A stretch of DNA of 64,000 nucleotides from Delftia acidovorans (lineage in GTDB: Bacteria; Pseudomonadota; Gammaproteobacteria; Burkholderiales; Burkholderiaceae_C), in NCBI GenBank assembly GCA_031286585.1, contig JAITUC010000019.1:359028-423027 (forward strand), written 5' to 3'. The notes beneath the pieces were generated by a model. It saw only the letters and a program-made list of their open reading frames with translations. It searched no databases and was not told where the DNA came from. Shown in pieces: positions 25,773 to 36,393 of this stretch (positions are counted from its first letter, which is position 1; every line of letters begins with the position of its first letter). Position numbers and translations under genes: made by a program.

Positions 25773-26657
25773 CTAGGCGTCGCGGTGCACAAGCTCGAAC
25801 ACCACGGTGCCCATGGCGTTGCGCGTGAGCGCGCCACGGTCATCGGGGTGCAGGCGGCTCGATTCCACGAACTCCACGCCGCGCTGGCGCAGCGCCTGCA
25901 CGGCGCCAGGCACGTCGGTGGTGCCCAGGCCGATGCGCTGCAGGCGCTCGGGCATGTCGTCCCACTCCAGGCCCGGATCGGGCTCGATGAGCTGCCACAG
26001 GAAGCGCTTGCAGGGGCTGCGCATGAGCTTGCCCTTGGGCAGGATGCCGAAGCGCTGCGCGTCGGGCAGCAGGTGGAAGTCGAACATGCGCTCGAAGTAG
26101 GTGATCCAGTCGGCGCTGCGGCCACGCCCTATGTACTGGACCACGCCGAAATAGCCCAGGCCGGCCAGCGCCGGTGGATGGGGATCGGCCCCGGCAAGGG
26201 GCTTGAAGTCGATGTCGTAGATGGAGAACTCCTGCCATCGATCGACAAAGTAGAAGCGGCTGCCACCCGGGCCGTGGATGGCCGGGATGTGCAGCTCCAT
26301 CGCCTGGGCCTGGCTGGGCGCCGCCCAGGCTCCCAGCTCGATGCAGCGCGTATGCGCCTGCAGGGCATCCTGCACGCGCAGCGCCACGGCCGAGATGACG
26401 GGCTGCCCGTCCGAGGCGGCATTGGCCAGCGCATCGGCAGCGCCCGCATTGACCACCAGGTTCATGTCCCCCTGACGGTACAGCGTCACCTCGCGCGAGC
26501 GGTGCCGCGCCACGGGGCGAAAACCCAGCCCCTCCAGCACCTGGCCCAGGGCCTGGGGCTGGCTGGTCGTGTACTCGATGAACTCTATGCCGTCGATCCC
26601 GAGGCGATTGGACGCCTCGGGCACGTCTTCCCGGCTGCTGGAGGAGGAATCGGTCAT
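25773..26657 (-). CDS. HPPD-like VOC protein, companion of the dehydroshikimate dehydratase
   Basis: A 294-residue protein with two vicinal-oxygen-chelate repeats (GIEFIEYTTSQPQALGQVL and YFGVVQYIGRGRSADWITYF), HGPGGSRFYFVDRWQEFSIYDIDF in the middle and GTVVFELVHRDA at the end, where the Glu matches an HPPD iron ligand. His ligands of true 4-hydroxyphenylpyruvate dioxygenase are not obvious at the repeat starts. The same kind of domain forms the C-terminal half of fused QuiC/QsuB proteins. Here it precedes the TIM-barrel gene by 65 bases. The ATG at 26657 follows a GGAGTA ribosome binding site. A genuine dioxygenase remains possible. Confidence 0.75.
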   Translation of the reverse strand: MTDSSSSSREDVPEASNRLGIDGIEFIEYTTSQPQALGQVLEGLGFRPVARHRSREVTLYRQGDMNLVVNAGAADALANAASDGQPVISAVALRVQDALQAHTRCIELGAWAAPSQAQAMELHIPAIHGPGGSRFYFVDRWQEFSIYDIDFKPLAGADPHPPALAGLGYFGVVQYIGRGRSADWITYFERMFDFHLLPDAQRFGILPKGKLMRSPCKRFLWQLIEPDPGLEWDDMPERLQRIGLGTTDVPGAVQALRQRGVEFVESSRLHPDDRGALTRNAMGTVVFELVHRDA

Positions 26658-26687
26658 TGCGGTACTCCGGATGGAAACATGATCGTC

Positions 26688-26707
26688 GTGCCGCGCCCAA
26701 GCGGCAC
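26688..26707. promoter_or_regulatory. Hairpin in the leader of the dehydratase genes
   Basis: GTGCCGC and GCGGCAC form a perfect 7-bp stem around a 6-base loop, 31 bases before the ATG of the VOC gene. It could be an operator dyad or a leader hairpin. Confidence 0.35.
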
Positions 26708-26793
26708 CGCTCTCGCACGACCAAATACGCGTAAAACTGGCGCGGCCCAACTCAGAGACACCGAGGAAGGGCCGCCCCGCACCGAGGGTGTCG

Positions 26794-26810
26794 TCCCCCT
26801 TTCAGGGGGA
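26794..26810. repeat. Palindromic intergenic element after pmdC
   Basis: TCCCCCT-TTC-AGGGGGA gives a 7-bp stem with a 3-base loop just beyond the pmdC stop. The surrounding text (pyrimidine run, hairpin, then GACGCGAAGCGGCTCAGGGGG) resembles a dispersed intergenic element common in Comamonadaceae. It could end or attenuate pmd transcription, though it lacks a T-tract. Confidence 0.45.
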
Positions 26811-26824
26811 AGACGCGAAGCGGC

Positions 26825-29113
<2,289 letters not shown>

Positions 29114-29161
29114 GGATATCTCCTTGAATATGTCCGGCACCCAGGCCGGACATGGTCGCCT

Positions 29162-30079
29162 TCAGGCCTCTTCGGGCCAATAGAGGCGCATGGGGTTGTC
29201 GACCAGCAGCTTCTTCTGCAGCTCGGCAGTCGGTGCAATGTGCGGGATGAAATCGACCAGCAGGCCGTCATCGGGCATGTGGTCCTTGAGGTTGGGGTGG
29301 GGCCAGTCGGTTCCCCACAGCACGCGGTCGGGAAATTCCTCGACCACGCGGCGGGCGAAGGGCACCACGTCGCGGTAGGCATTTTGCTCGCCGTCCAGCG
29401 CCTTGGGGCCGGTGACGGACAGGCGCTCTGGGCAGCTGACCTTGCTCCAGACGTTCTTATGCTCGCGCATGAACTTGAGGAACAGCTCGAACTCGGGGCC
29501 GTCCACGGGCTTGCTCACGTCGGGGCGGCCCATGTGGTCCACGACCACGGTGGTTGGCAGGCTGGTGAAGAAGTCCCACAGCTCGGGCAGGTCCACGGCC
29601 TCGAAGTAGATGACCACGTGCCAGCCGAGCCTGGCGATGCGGCCCGCGATCTCCATCAGCTCATCCTTGGGCGTGAAGTCCACCAGGCGTTTGACGAAGT
29701 TGAAGCGCACGCCGCGCACGCCGGCGGCGTGCAGTTCCTGCAGCTCCTCATCGGTCACGCTGCGGCGCACGGTGGCAACGCCGCGCGCCTTGCCATTGGC
29801 GGCCTTGCAGGCATCGACCATGGCGCGGTTGTCGGCGCCGTGGCAGGTGGCCTGCACGATGACGTTGCGCGCAAAGCCCAGGTGGTCGCGCAGCGCGAAC
29901 AGCTGCTGCTTGCTGGCGTCGCAGGGCGTGTACTTGCGCTCGGGCGCAAACGGGAATTCATCTCCGGGGCCGAAGACGTGGCAGTGGGCATCGACAGCGC
30001 CTGCGGGCACCTGGAACTTCGGCGTGGAGGGGCCGGCGTACCAGTCCAGCCAGCCGGGGGTCTTCTCGAAATTGCTCAT
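29162..30079 (-). CDS. pmdD: 2-Pyrone-4,6-dicarboxylate hydrolase
   Basis: A 305-residue amidohydrolase-fold lactonase (LigI/PmdD) opening 2-pyrone-4,6-dicarboxylate to 4-oxalomesaconate. Landmarks are VDAHCHVFGPGDEFPFAPERKYTP, VQATCHGADN, GVRGVRFNFVKRLVDF, VVVDHMGRPD and the catalytic Asp in VLWGTDWPHPN. Like the family it lacks a complete set of metal ligands of classical amidohydrolases. It follows pmdF by 13 bases. A related but much more divergent protein is encoded at 36390-37253. Confidence 0.94.
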   Translation of the reverse strand: MSNFEKTPGWLDWYAGPSTPKFQVPAGAVDAHCHVFGPGDEFPFAPERKYTPCDASKQQLFALRDHLGFARNVIVQATCHGADNRAMVDACKAANGKARGVATVRRSVTDEELQELHAAGVRGVRFNFVKRLVDFTPKDELMEIAGRIARLGWHVVIYFEAVDLPELWDFFTSLPTTVVVDHMGRPDVSKPVDGPEFELFLKFMREHKNVWSKVSCPERLSVTGPKALDGEQNAYRDVVPFARRVVEEFPDRVLWGTDWPHPNLKDHMPDDGLLVDFIPHIAPTAELQKKLLVDNPMRLYWPEEA

Positions 30080-30092
30080 GCGCTTCTCCTCC

Positions 30093-30776
30093 TCAATCGA
30101 TATAGCGCAAGCCGGCCTTTTCCAGGGGCTCGCGCATCTTGTACATGTCCAGGCCCAGCACGCCGCTGGCCAGCTTGGCGCGCTTCTCGCCCTCGAAGCT
30201 TTCGCGCTTTTGCGCGGCGGCCAGGGTCTCGGCGGCCTTGGCGGCGGGCACGCAGACCACGCCGTCATCATCGGCCACGATCACGTCGCCGGGCGTGACC
30301 CACATGCCTGCGCAGACCACCGGGATGTTGACCGAGCCCAGCGTGGCCTTGATCGTGCCCTTGGAGGAGATGGCGCGGCTCCACACGGGAAAGTGCATCT
30401 CCTGCAGCGTCTTCACGTCGCGCACGCCGGCGTCGATGATCAGCGCCCGCGCGCCGCGCGCCTGGAAGCTCGTGGCGAGCAGGTCGCCGAAGTAGCCGTC
30501 CGTGCATTCCGAGGTCACGGCCGCGACCACGATGTCGCCGGGCTGGATCTGCTCTGCGGCCACATGCATCATCCAGTTGTCACCGGGCTGCAGCAGCACG
30601 GTGACGGCCGTGCCCGAGACCTGCTGGCCCGCATAGATGGGACGCATATAGGGCTTGAGCAGGCCCACGCGGCCCATGGCCTCGTGGACGGTGGCCGAGC
30701 CCAGGGCGGCCAGGCCATCGGCGGCCGCGCGGTCGGCGCGCTGGATGTTGCGGTAAACCACACCGAGTTCGTACAT
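30093..30776 (-). CDS. pmdF: 4-Carboxy-4-hydroxy-2-oxoadipate aldolase
   Basis: A 227-residue class II pyruvate aldolase of the RraA fold (LigK/PmdF/ProA), splitting 4-carboxy-4-hydroxy-2-oxoadipate into pyruvate and oxaloacetate, the final step of the route. Active-site region: [22 protein letters not shown] and [25 protein letters not shown], with the Arg-Asp pair for substrate and metal. The start [15 protein letters not shown] is typical. Gap of 32 bases to pmdE and 13 to pmdD. Confidence 0.94.
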   Translation of the reverse strand: MYELGVVYRNIQRADRAAADGLAALGSATVHEAMGRVGLLKPYMRPIYAGQQVSGTAVTVLLQPGDNWMMHVAAEQIQPGDIVVAAVTSECTDGYFGDLLATSFQARGARALIIDAGVRDVKTLQEMHFPVWSRAISSKGTIKATLGSVNIPVVCAGMWVTPGDVIVADDDGVVCVPAAKAAETLAAAQKRESFEGEKRAKLASGVLGLDMYKMREPLEKAGLRYID

Positions 30777-30808
30777 GGTGTTCTCCTTGATCTGTGGTGG
30801 CGGCCTGC

Positions 30809-31837
30809 TTACAGGCCCTTTTGCTTGAGGGCGGCGTCCAGGCGCGGGAACACGCGGCGCGCATTGCCTTCGTAGACCTGGTAGCGCTCCTCTTCGGTGA
30901 GGTTGGCCGTGGCCTCGATGTAGCGCTTGGTGTCGTCGTAGTAGTGGCCCGTGGTCGGGTCGATGCCGCGCACGGCGCCGATCATCTCGCTGGCGAACAG
31001 GATGTTCTTGACAGGGATCACCTTGGTCAGCAGATCGATGCCGGGCTGGTGGTAGACGCAGGTGTCGAAGAAGATGTTGTTCAGCAGGTGCTCGTCCAGC
31101 AAGGGCTTCTTGAGCTCCTGCGCCAGGCCGCGGAAACGGCCCCAGTGGTAGGGCACGGCGCCGCCGCCATGGGGGATCAGGAACTTGAGCGTGGGAAAGT
31201 CCTTGAACAGGTCGCTGGTCAGGCACTGCATGAAGGCCGTGGTATCGGCATTCAGGTAGTGGGCGCCCGTGGTGTGGAAGCACGCGTTGCAGCTGGTGGA
31301 GACGTGGACCATCGCGGGGATGTCGTATTCCACCATCTTTTCGTAGATGGGATACCAGGAGCGGTCCGACAGCGGGGGCGAGGTCCAGTGGCCGCCTGAA
31401 GGATCGGGGTTCAGGTTGATGCCCACGTTGCCGTACTGCTCCACGCACTTGACCAGTTCGGGAATGCAGGTGGCGGGGTCCACGCCCGGCGACTGCGGCA
31501 GCATGGCGGCGGGGATGAAATGCTCGGGGAACAGCTCGCTGACGCGGTAGCACAGCTCGTTGCAGATGGCGGCCCAGGTGCTCGATGTCTGGAAGTCGCC
31601 GATGTGGTGGGCCATGAAGCTGGCGCGCGGGCTGAAGATGGTGAGATCGGAGCCGCGCTGCTTCATCAGCTTGAGCTGGTTGGTCTCGATGGTCTCGCGG
31701 ATCTCGTCGTCGCTGATCTTCAGGTCGCTGGCCCTGGGGGCCTTGGACGGGTCCTTGAGGCCTGCGATCTGCAGGTCGCGCCAGGCGCCCAGGGCCGCGG
31801 GCGCGGTGGTGTAGTGGCCGTGTACGTCGATGATCAT
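30809..31837 (-). CDS. pmdE: 4-Oxalomesaconate hydratase
   Basis: A 342-residue amidohydrolase-superfamily hydratase (LigJ/PmdE) adding water to 4-oxalomesaconate to form 4-carboxy-4-hydroxy-2-oxoadipate. Metal-site elements are [10 protein letters not shown] at the N-terminus, [32 protein letters not shown], and [15 protein letters not shown] near the end. It stands between the transporter pmdK and the aldolase pmdF, as in the known pmd operon. Confidence 0.94.
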   Translation of the reverse strand: MIIDVHGHYTTAPAALGAWRDLQIAGLKDPSKAPRASDLKISDDEIRETIETNQLKLMKQRGSDLTIFSPRASFMAHHIGDFQTSSTWAAICNELCYRVSELFPEHFIPAAMLPQSPGVDPATCIPELVKCVEQYGNVGINLNPDPSGGHWTSPPLSDRSWYPIYEKMVEYDIPAMVHVSTSCNACFHTTGAHYLNADTTAFMQCLTSDLFKDFPTLKFLIPHGGGAVPYHWGRFRGLAQELKKPLLDEHLLNNIFFDTCVYHQPGIDLLTKVIPVKNILFASEMIGAVRGIDPTTGHYYDDTKRYIEATANLTEEERYQVYEGNARRVFPRLDAALKQKGL

Positions 31838-31886
31838 CGGAGGGTCTCCTGCGTCTTTATGGGGTGGGAATGTGTCAGTGGAGGGG

Positions 31887-33269
31887 TCAGTGAAGGGGTG
31901 TGGCAGGCGCCGCGCCGCCCTGCGGCTCGGGACTGCTGTACTGCTTGATGATGAGGGCGGCCATGGCGATCACGCCCGGAATGGCCACCACGGCAAAGAT
32001 CTCGCTGAAGCCCAGCTGGCGCGCCGACAGCTCGGCCACCAGGAAGGAGCCCGCAATGCCGCCGAAGCGGCCAATGCCCAGCATCCAGGCCACGCCCGTG
32101 GCACGGCCGCGCGTGGGGTAGTAGGCGGCGGCCAGCGCCGGCATGGACGATTGCGCGGTGTTCATGATGGTGCCGGCCAGGAAGACGGCCACCACCAGCC
32201 AGCCCAGGTGACCGGCCGTCTGGCCGATCCACCAGATGGAGGCCGCCGTCAGCGCATAGCCGATGGCGATGATGCGGTTGGCATTGAAGCGGTCCATGAG
32301 CCAGCCGAACAGCACGGCACCCACGCCGCCCAGCGGGAACAGCGCGGCCACCAGGGTGCCGGTCTTGGGGTCCAGGCCCGCTTCCTTGAACAGCACGGGC
32401 ATCCAGTTCATCAGCGCGTAGAAGATGACCAGGCCCATGAAGTAGGCGGTCCACAGCATGATCGAGCCCACCCGGTACTCGCGCGACAGCACCACGCCCA
32501 TGCCGCTGCGGGCCTGGGATTCGGGCTGGGGCTTGGCCTCGGTCATCACGAAACGCTGCACGCCCTGCACGGCATCACCGGCAATGCGCGCCAGCACCTT
32601 GCGGATGCGCTCGGCCGGGTAGTTGTTGGCCACCATGTGGCGCACCGATTCGGGCAGCAGCACGATCAGGGCCACCAGCAGCAGCAGCGGCGCGGCACCG
32701 CCCAGGATGAGCACGCTGCGCCAGCCGAAATGCGGAATCATCCACGCCGCCAGAAAGCCGCCGAAGGCCGCCCCCAGCGGAAAGCCGCAGAACATGGCAT
32801 TGGTCAGCGTGGCGCGGCGGGAATCAGGGCAGTACTCGCTCATCAGCGTGACGGCATTGGGCATGGCGGCGCCCAGGCCCAGGCCGGTGACGAAGCGCAG
32901 CGCGGCCAGCGTCCAGATGTCGGGCGAGAAACCCGAGGCCAGGCAGGACACGGCAAACACCGCCACCGAACCCACCAGCACAGACTTGCGGCCCAGCCGG
33001 TCGGCCAGCGGGCCAGAGAACAGGGCGCCTGCGGCCAGGCCGAACAGCGCCGCGCTGAGCACGGGCGCCAGCGCAGGCTTGCTCACGCCCCACTCGCCGA
33101 TCAGCGAGGGCGCGATGTAGCCGATGGCCGCCGTATCGAAGCCATCGAGCAGAACGATCAGAAAACACAGCGCAAAAATGACCCACTGGAATCCCGAGAA
33201 CGGGTGCTCGTTGAGCAGGGTCTGCACATTGACGCCGGGCTGGCCGGCGTCCTTTTGGACGGATGTCAT
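31887..33269 (-). CDS. pmdK: AAHS-family MFS transporter for protocatechuate
   Basis: A 460-residue twelve-helix aromatic acid:H+ symporter (PcaK/PmdK type). The signature LLDGFDTAAIGYIAPSL in helix I holds the conserved Asp-Gly-Phe-Asp; motif A is GPLADRLGRKSVLV and the middle loop contains PESVRHMVANN. Second gene of the pmd operon, separated from pmdU by 101 bases with a GC-rich hairpin. Operon position indicates protocatechuate or a close carboxylate as substrate; other hydroxybenzoates are possible. Confidence 0.9.
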   Translation of the reverse strand: MTSVQKDAGQPGVNVQTLLNEHPFSGFQWVIFALCFLIVLLDGFDTAAIGYIAPSLIGEWGVSKPALAPVLSAALFGLAAGALFSGPLADRLGRKSVLVGSVAVFAVSCLASGFSPDIWTLAALRFVTGLGLGAAMPNAVTLMSEYCPDSRRATLTNAMFCGFPLGAAFGGFLAAWMIPHFGWRSVLILGGAAPLLLLVALIVLLPESVRHMVANNYPAERIRKVLARIAGDAVQGVQRFVMTEAKPQPESQARSGMGVVLSREYRVGSIMLWTAYFMGLVIFYALMNWMPVLFKEAGLDPKTGTLVAALFPLGGVGAVLFGWLMDRFNANRIIAIGYALTAASIWWIGQTAGHLGWLVVAVFLAGTIMNTAQSSMPALAAAYYPTRGRATGVAWMLGIGRFGGIAGSFLVAELSARQLGFSEIFAVVAIPGVIAMAALIIKQYSSPEPQGGAAPATPLH

Positions 33270-33339
33270 GACTTGTCTCTTCCACTGTCTCTGGGCTTGG
33301 CGGATAGCGCACGCGCAGGCGCGGCCCGTCCCCTGGAAC

Positions 33340-33360
33340 CGCGGGGGCCCGGCCCCCGCG
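33340..33360. promoter_or_regulatory. GC hairpin between pmdU and pmdK
   Basis: A perfect 9-bp stem (CGCGGGGGC / GCCCCCGCG) with a 3-base loop sits 11 bases after the pmdU stop and 71 bases before the pmdK start. There is no T-tract. It may slow transcription or protect the upstream mRNA and so set the ratio of PmdU to the rest. Confidence 0.55.
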
Positions 33361-33370
33361 CTGCCCGTTC

Positions 33371-34498
33371 TTACCGTTCCTGGCTGCTGCCGTCCCAGAC
33401 CGAGCGCGGCACCATCACCTCGCCGCGCATCAGCAGGCGCGCCGTGCGCAGCAAGGCGGCCTTGGTCACCACCTCGGGATGCGCCGGATCGCTGTCCAGC
33501 GTCACGCTGAATTCGCCCGTGGGATGCTCCACCGACACCGTGAGCGGGCCCGCGCCCTGCGCGAGCTGCGCCACGCCGTCGCACACGGTGCCGGGCATCT
33601 TCACGGCCGTGCCGACGGTGACGGCCGCCAGCACGCCGATGGCGTCATGGCAGACGTGGGGAATGAAGCTGCGCGTGGTCAGAGCGCCGCCATGCTGGGG
33701 CGGCGCGATCAGCGTCATCTTGGGGTAGTTCTTGGCCGAGACATCGCCCAGGCCCATGGTCCGGGAGATCTGCAGGCGCAGCGCCTCGATGCGGCGCTTG
33801 AGATCGGTGTCGGCGTTGAGCTCGGCCACGGTCTCCAGGCCGGTGGCGCCCACATCGGCGGCCTTGAAGATCACCAGCGGCATGCCGTTGTCTATGCAGG
33901 TGACGTCGAGCGTGAAGTCTTCGAACCCCTCGCCCGTCACCGTGACCGTGTCCCGGGGCTTGCCCGTGGGCAGCAGGCCCGAGCAAACCGAGCCGGCCGT
34001 GTCCAGAAAGCTGATTTCGATGGGCGCCGAGCTGCCGGGCGCGCCGTCGATGCGGGCCGAGCCTTCGTACTCCACCTGGCCGCCGGGCGTCTGCACGGTG
34101 ATGTCGGCCGCCATGCCGGTGTTCAGCGTCAGCACGCGGAAGGTGCTGGTCTCGCCGCGCGAGGAGACCATGCCGGTCTCCAGCGCAAAGGGAACCACGC
34201 CGGCCAGCATGTTGCCGCAGTTGGGCGTGGTGTCCACCGTGTCCTTGTCGGGCTGCAGCTGGGCGAAGAGGAATTCGAGGTCGATGCCTTCCTTGTCGGA
34301 GAGGCTGACGATGCCGACCTTGCTGGTCAGCGGATGCGCGCCACCCACGCCGTCGATCTGCCGCTTGTCGGGCGAGCCCATGGCCGCAAGCAGCACGCGG
34401 TCGCGCGTGGGCAGGTCGGAGGGAAGATCGGTGGCCCGGAAGAAGGGGCCTTTGGAAGTACCGCCCCGCATCAGCAGGCAGGGAATGGCCGTTTGCAT
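33371..34498 (-). CDS. pmdU: 4-Oxalomesaconate tautomerase (PrpF/LigU/GalD family)
   Basis: A 375-residue protein of the PrpF family with the diaminopimelate-epimerase-like double fold. Landmarks are the start IPCLLMRGGTSKGPFF with the active-site region, DGVGGAHPLTSKVGIVS, TPNCGNMLAGVVPFAL and DNGMPLVIFKAADVG. It isomerises the keto/enol or double-bond isomers of 4-oxalomesaconate before hydration. First gene of pmdUKEFDABC. A LysR-type box lies about 80 bases upstream of the ATG. Confidence 0.92.
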   Translation of the reverse strand: MQTAIPCLLMRGGTSKGPFFRATDLPSDLPTRDRVLLAAMGSPDKRQIDGVGGAHPLTSKVGIVSLSDKEGIDLEFLFAQLQPDKDTVDTTPNCGNMLAGVVPFALETGMVSSRGETSTFRVLTLNTGMAADITVQTPGGQVEYEGSARIDGAPGSSAPIEISFLDTAGSVCSGLLPTGKPRDTVTVTGEGFEDFTLDVTCIDNGMPLVIFKAADVGATGLETVAELNADTDLKRRIEALRLQISRTMGLGDVSAKNYPKMTLIAPPQHGGALTTRSFIPHVCHDAIGVLAAVTVGTAVKMPGTVCDGVAQLAQGAGPLTVSVEHPTGEFSVTLDSDPAHPEVVTKAALLRTARLLMRGEVMVPRSVWDGSSQER

Positions 34499-34576
34499 GG
34501 CTGTCTCTATCAATATGGGTATGACAGCTATTGTGAGCATGGCGCGGGCCAGGCACCACTGAGCAAGCCCGCTAGC

Positions 34577-34599
34577 AGCTATAGCAAACCGGCATAGCT
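34577..34599. promoter_or_regulatory. LysR-type binding site before pmdU
   Basis: AGCTAT and ATAGCT are perfect inverted 6-mers separated by exactly 11 bases, i.e. the T-N11-A geometry of LysR regulators. It ends about 79 bases before the pmdU ATG. A further AGCTAT half-site occurs at 34526-34531, closer to the gene, like the activation site in many LysR promoters. Confidence 0.65.
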
Positions 34600-34678
34600 C
34601 CGTGCCAGGCTCGTGCAACGGGTTGCGGCGCCCGTGCGCCGCAACTGCTTGATACAACTTATTTTTATGCGGTGCCGC

Positions 34679-35197
34679 TCAATCGCGGCCATGGCCCCGG
34701 CCGCGATCATGGTCATGCCCGCGGCCACGATGATCGTCACCACGCCCGCCATGGCGATCGTGGCGGTCGTCACGGTCCCAGCGGCGGTCGTCGCGGCGAT
34801 GTTCCCATTCGCGGTGGCGGCGCTCCTCGCGCCAGCGCGGGTCGGGACGCGGCGGCCCGGCATGCCAGTGCGGCGGCGGGTTGCGCAGGAAGTACACCGG
34901 GCGGCCGCAGGCGCCATAGCGGGCGCAATGCTTGCCCCAGTGCTTGGCGTGGCCGGGGGGCACCCACATGTAGACAGGCGGGGGCGCCATGGGGGCCGGC
35001 GCAATGATCACGGGGCGCTGGTACAGCAGCGCTGGAGGCGGCGCGTTGCCGATATCCACGGTGCCGTAGACGCCCGGTGCCAGCTGGCCCGAGACCGAGC
35101 CGCTGATGTAGGTCTGCGCCTGGGCCGCAAGGGCCGAGCAGGCCAGCGCAAAGGCAGCCGCGGCGCGCAAGGTGGTTCGCAAGGTGGGCAGGGCCAT
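34679..35197 (-). CDS. Secreted protein with His/Arg/Asp-rich tail, function unknown
   Basis: A 172-residue protein with a signal peptide (MALPTLRTTLRAAAAFALACSALAAQA, cleaved before QTYISG), a Pro-rich middle (PPPALLYQRP, PAPMAPPPVYMWVPPGHAKHWGKHC) and a charged tail of about 45 residues made almost only of His, Arg, Asp and Gly. Such periplasmic proteins are common in Burkholderiales but uncharacterised; the tail could bind metal or nucleic acid-like polyanions. It stands alone upstream of the pmd promoter, in the same direction, so read-through into pmdU is possible. Confidence 0.7.
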   Translation of the reverse strand: MALPTLRTTLRAAAAFALACSALAAQAQTYISGSVSGQLAPGVYGTVDIGNAPPPALLYQRPVIIAPAPMAPPPVYMWVPPGHAKHWGKHCARYGACGRPVYFLRNPPPHWHAGPPRPDPRWREERRHREWEHRRDDRRWDRDDRHDRHGGRGDDHRGRGHDHDRGRGHGRD

Positions 35198-35379
35198 ATT
35201 CTTTTGAAGTGGGTGAAACAGGAAAGGCCCCGTTTCTACCAAGCGCGCGGGGCCGCGTGGGCCGCTGCGCCTGAAAAGGTGTAAGAACCCGTTCAAGCCA
35301 GCGCCCGTTCCTGTTCAACGCGCCAGGGCTGCCTGCGGTGTACAGCAGACCGCAATGGTCCGCTTTCTGGCCGGCACGC

Positions 35380-36393
35380 TCAGTCCAGCTTGAGCCGGGA
35401 ATCCTTCACCACCTTCTGCCATTTGGCGATCTCGGCGCGGCGGAATGTCTCCAGCTCGGCCGGCGTGGAGCCTATGGGCTCGGCGCCTATGCCGGCCAGC
35501 CTCTCCACGATGGCGGGCTCGCGCAGCACCTTGGCCAGCACCGTGGAAAGCCGGTTCACGATAGGCTGCGGCGTGCCGGCCGGCGCGAAGATGGCGTTCC
35601 ATTCATAGGTCTCGTAGCCGGGCACGCCCGACTCGGCGATGGTCGGCAGTTCGGGCGCGGCCTTGGAGCGCTCCAGCCCGCCCACGGCCACCGCGCGCAG
35701 CTTGCCGGTCTTCACGTGCTGCCACGCCGAACCCATGCTGGCAAACATCAGCGGCACCTGGCCCGACATCACATCCATCATGGCCGGGCCGCCGCCCTTG
35801 TAGGCCACATGGTGCAGCTGCGTCCTGGCCAGCAGGTTGAACAGCTCGCCCGCCAGGTGCTGCGCCGAGCCCGGGCCTGCAGACGCAAAGTACAGATGCC
35901 CGCCCCCCTCGGAGCGGCCGGCCTGGATCAGGTCCTGCACGCTCCTGATGGGCGACGAAGGCGCAACCACCAGCACATTGGGCACGCGCAGCAGCAGCGA
36001 GACCGGCGCGAAGGCCTTGAGCGTGTCGAACTGCATGCGTGCGTGGATGGCGGGGTTCTGCGCGTGGTTGGAGGCATCGAGCATCAACGTGTAGCCGTCG
36101 GGCTGCGCCTTGGCCACCTGGGCGCCGCCGATCATGCCGCCTGCCCCGCCCCGGTTTTCAATCACCACGGGCTGGCCCAGCTCGGCAGACAGCCTGGGGC
36201 CGATCAGGCGCGCCACGACATCGACGGTGCCGCCCGGCGGATAGGTCACGACCAGGGTGACGGGGCGCTCGGGGTAGTTGGCCGCTGCGGCCGCAGGGGT
36301 GGCCGCAAGGGCCGGCGCGGCCATGCCGGCAACAGCCGAAAGCAGGCCTGCGGCCGCCCACAGGCCGGCGGTGCGTCTGGACAGGGAATTCAT
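35380..36393 (-). CDS. Bug/TctC-family periplasmic solute-binding protein
   Basis: A 337-residue secreted binding protein: signal peptide to about PALAATPA, then NYPERPVTLVVTYPPGGTVDVVARLIG, VVIENRGGAGGMIGGAQVAKAQPDGYT and the C-terminal half with VPLMFASMGSAWQHVKTGKLR. Its start codon overlaps the stop of the amidohydrolase gene by 4 bases, so the two are translationally coupled. A carboxylate that the amidohydrolase hydrolyses is the likely ligand. It is a paralogue of the protein at 14488-15480. Confidence 0.9.
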   Translation of the reverse strand: MNSLSRRTAGLWAAAGLLSAVAGMAAPALAATPAAAAANYPERPVTLVVTYPPGGTVDVVARLIGPRLSAELGQPVVIENRGGAGGMIGGAQVAKAQPDGYTLMLDASNHAQNPAIHARMQFDTLKAFAPVSLLLRVPNVLVVAPSSPIRSVQDLIQAGRSEGGGHLYFASAGPGSAQHLAGELFNLLARTQLHHVAYKGGGPAMMDVMSGQVPLMFASMGSAWQHVKTGKLRAVAVGGLERSKAAPELPTIAESGVPGYETYEWNAIFAPAGTPQPIVNRLSTVLAKVLREPAIVERLAGIGAEPIGSTPAELETFRRAEIAKWQKVVKDSRLKLD

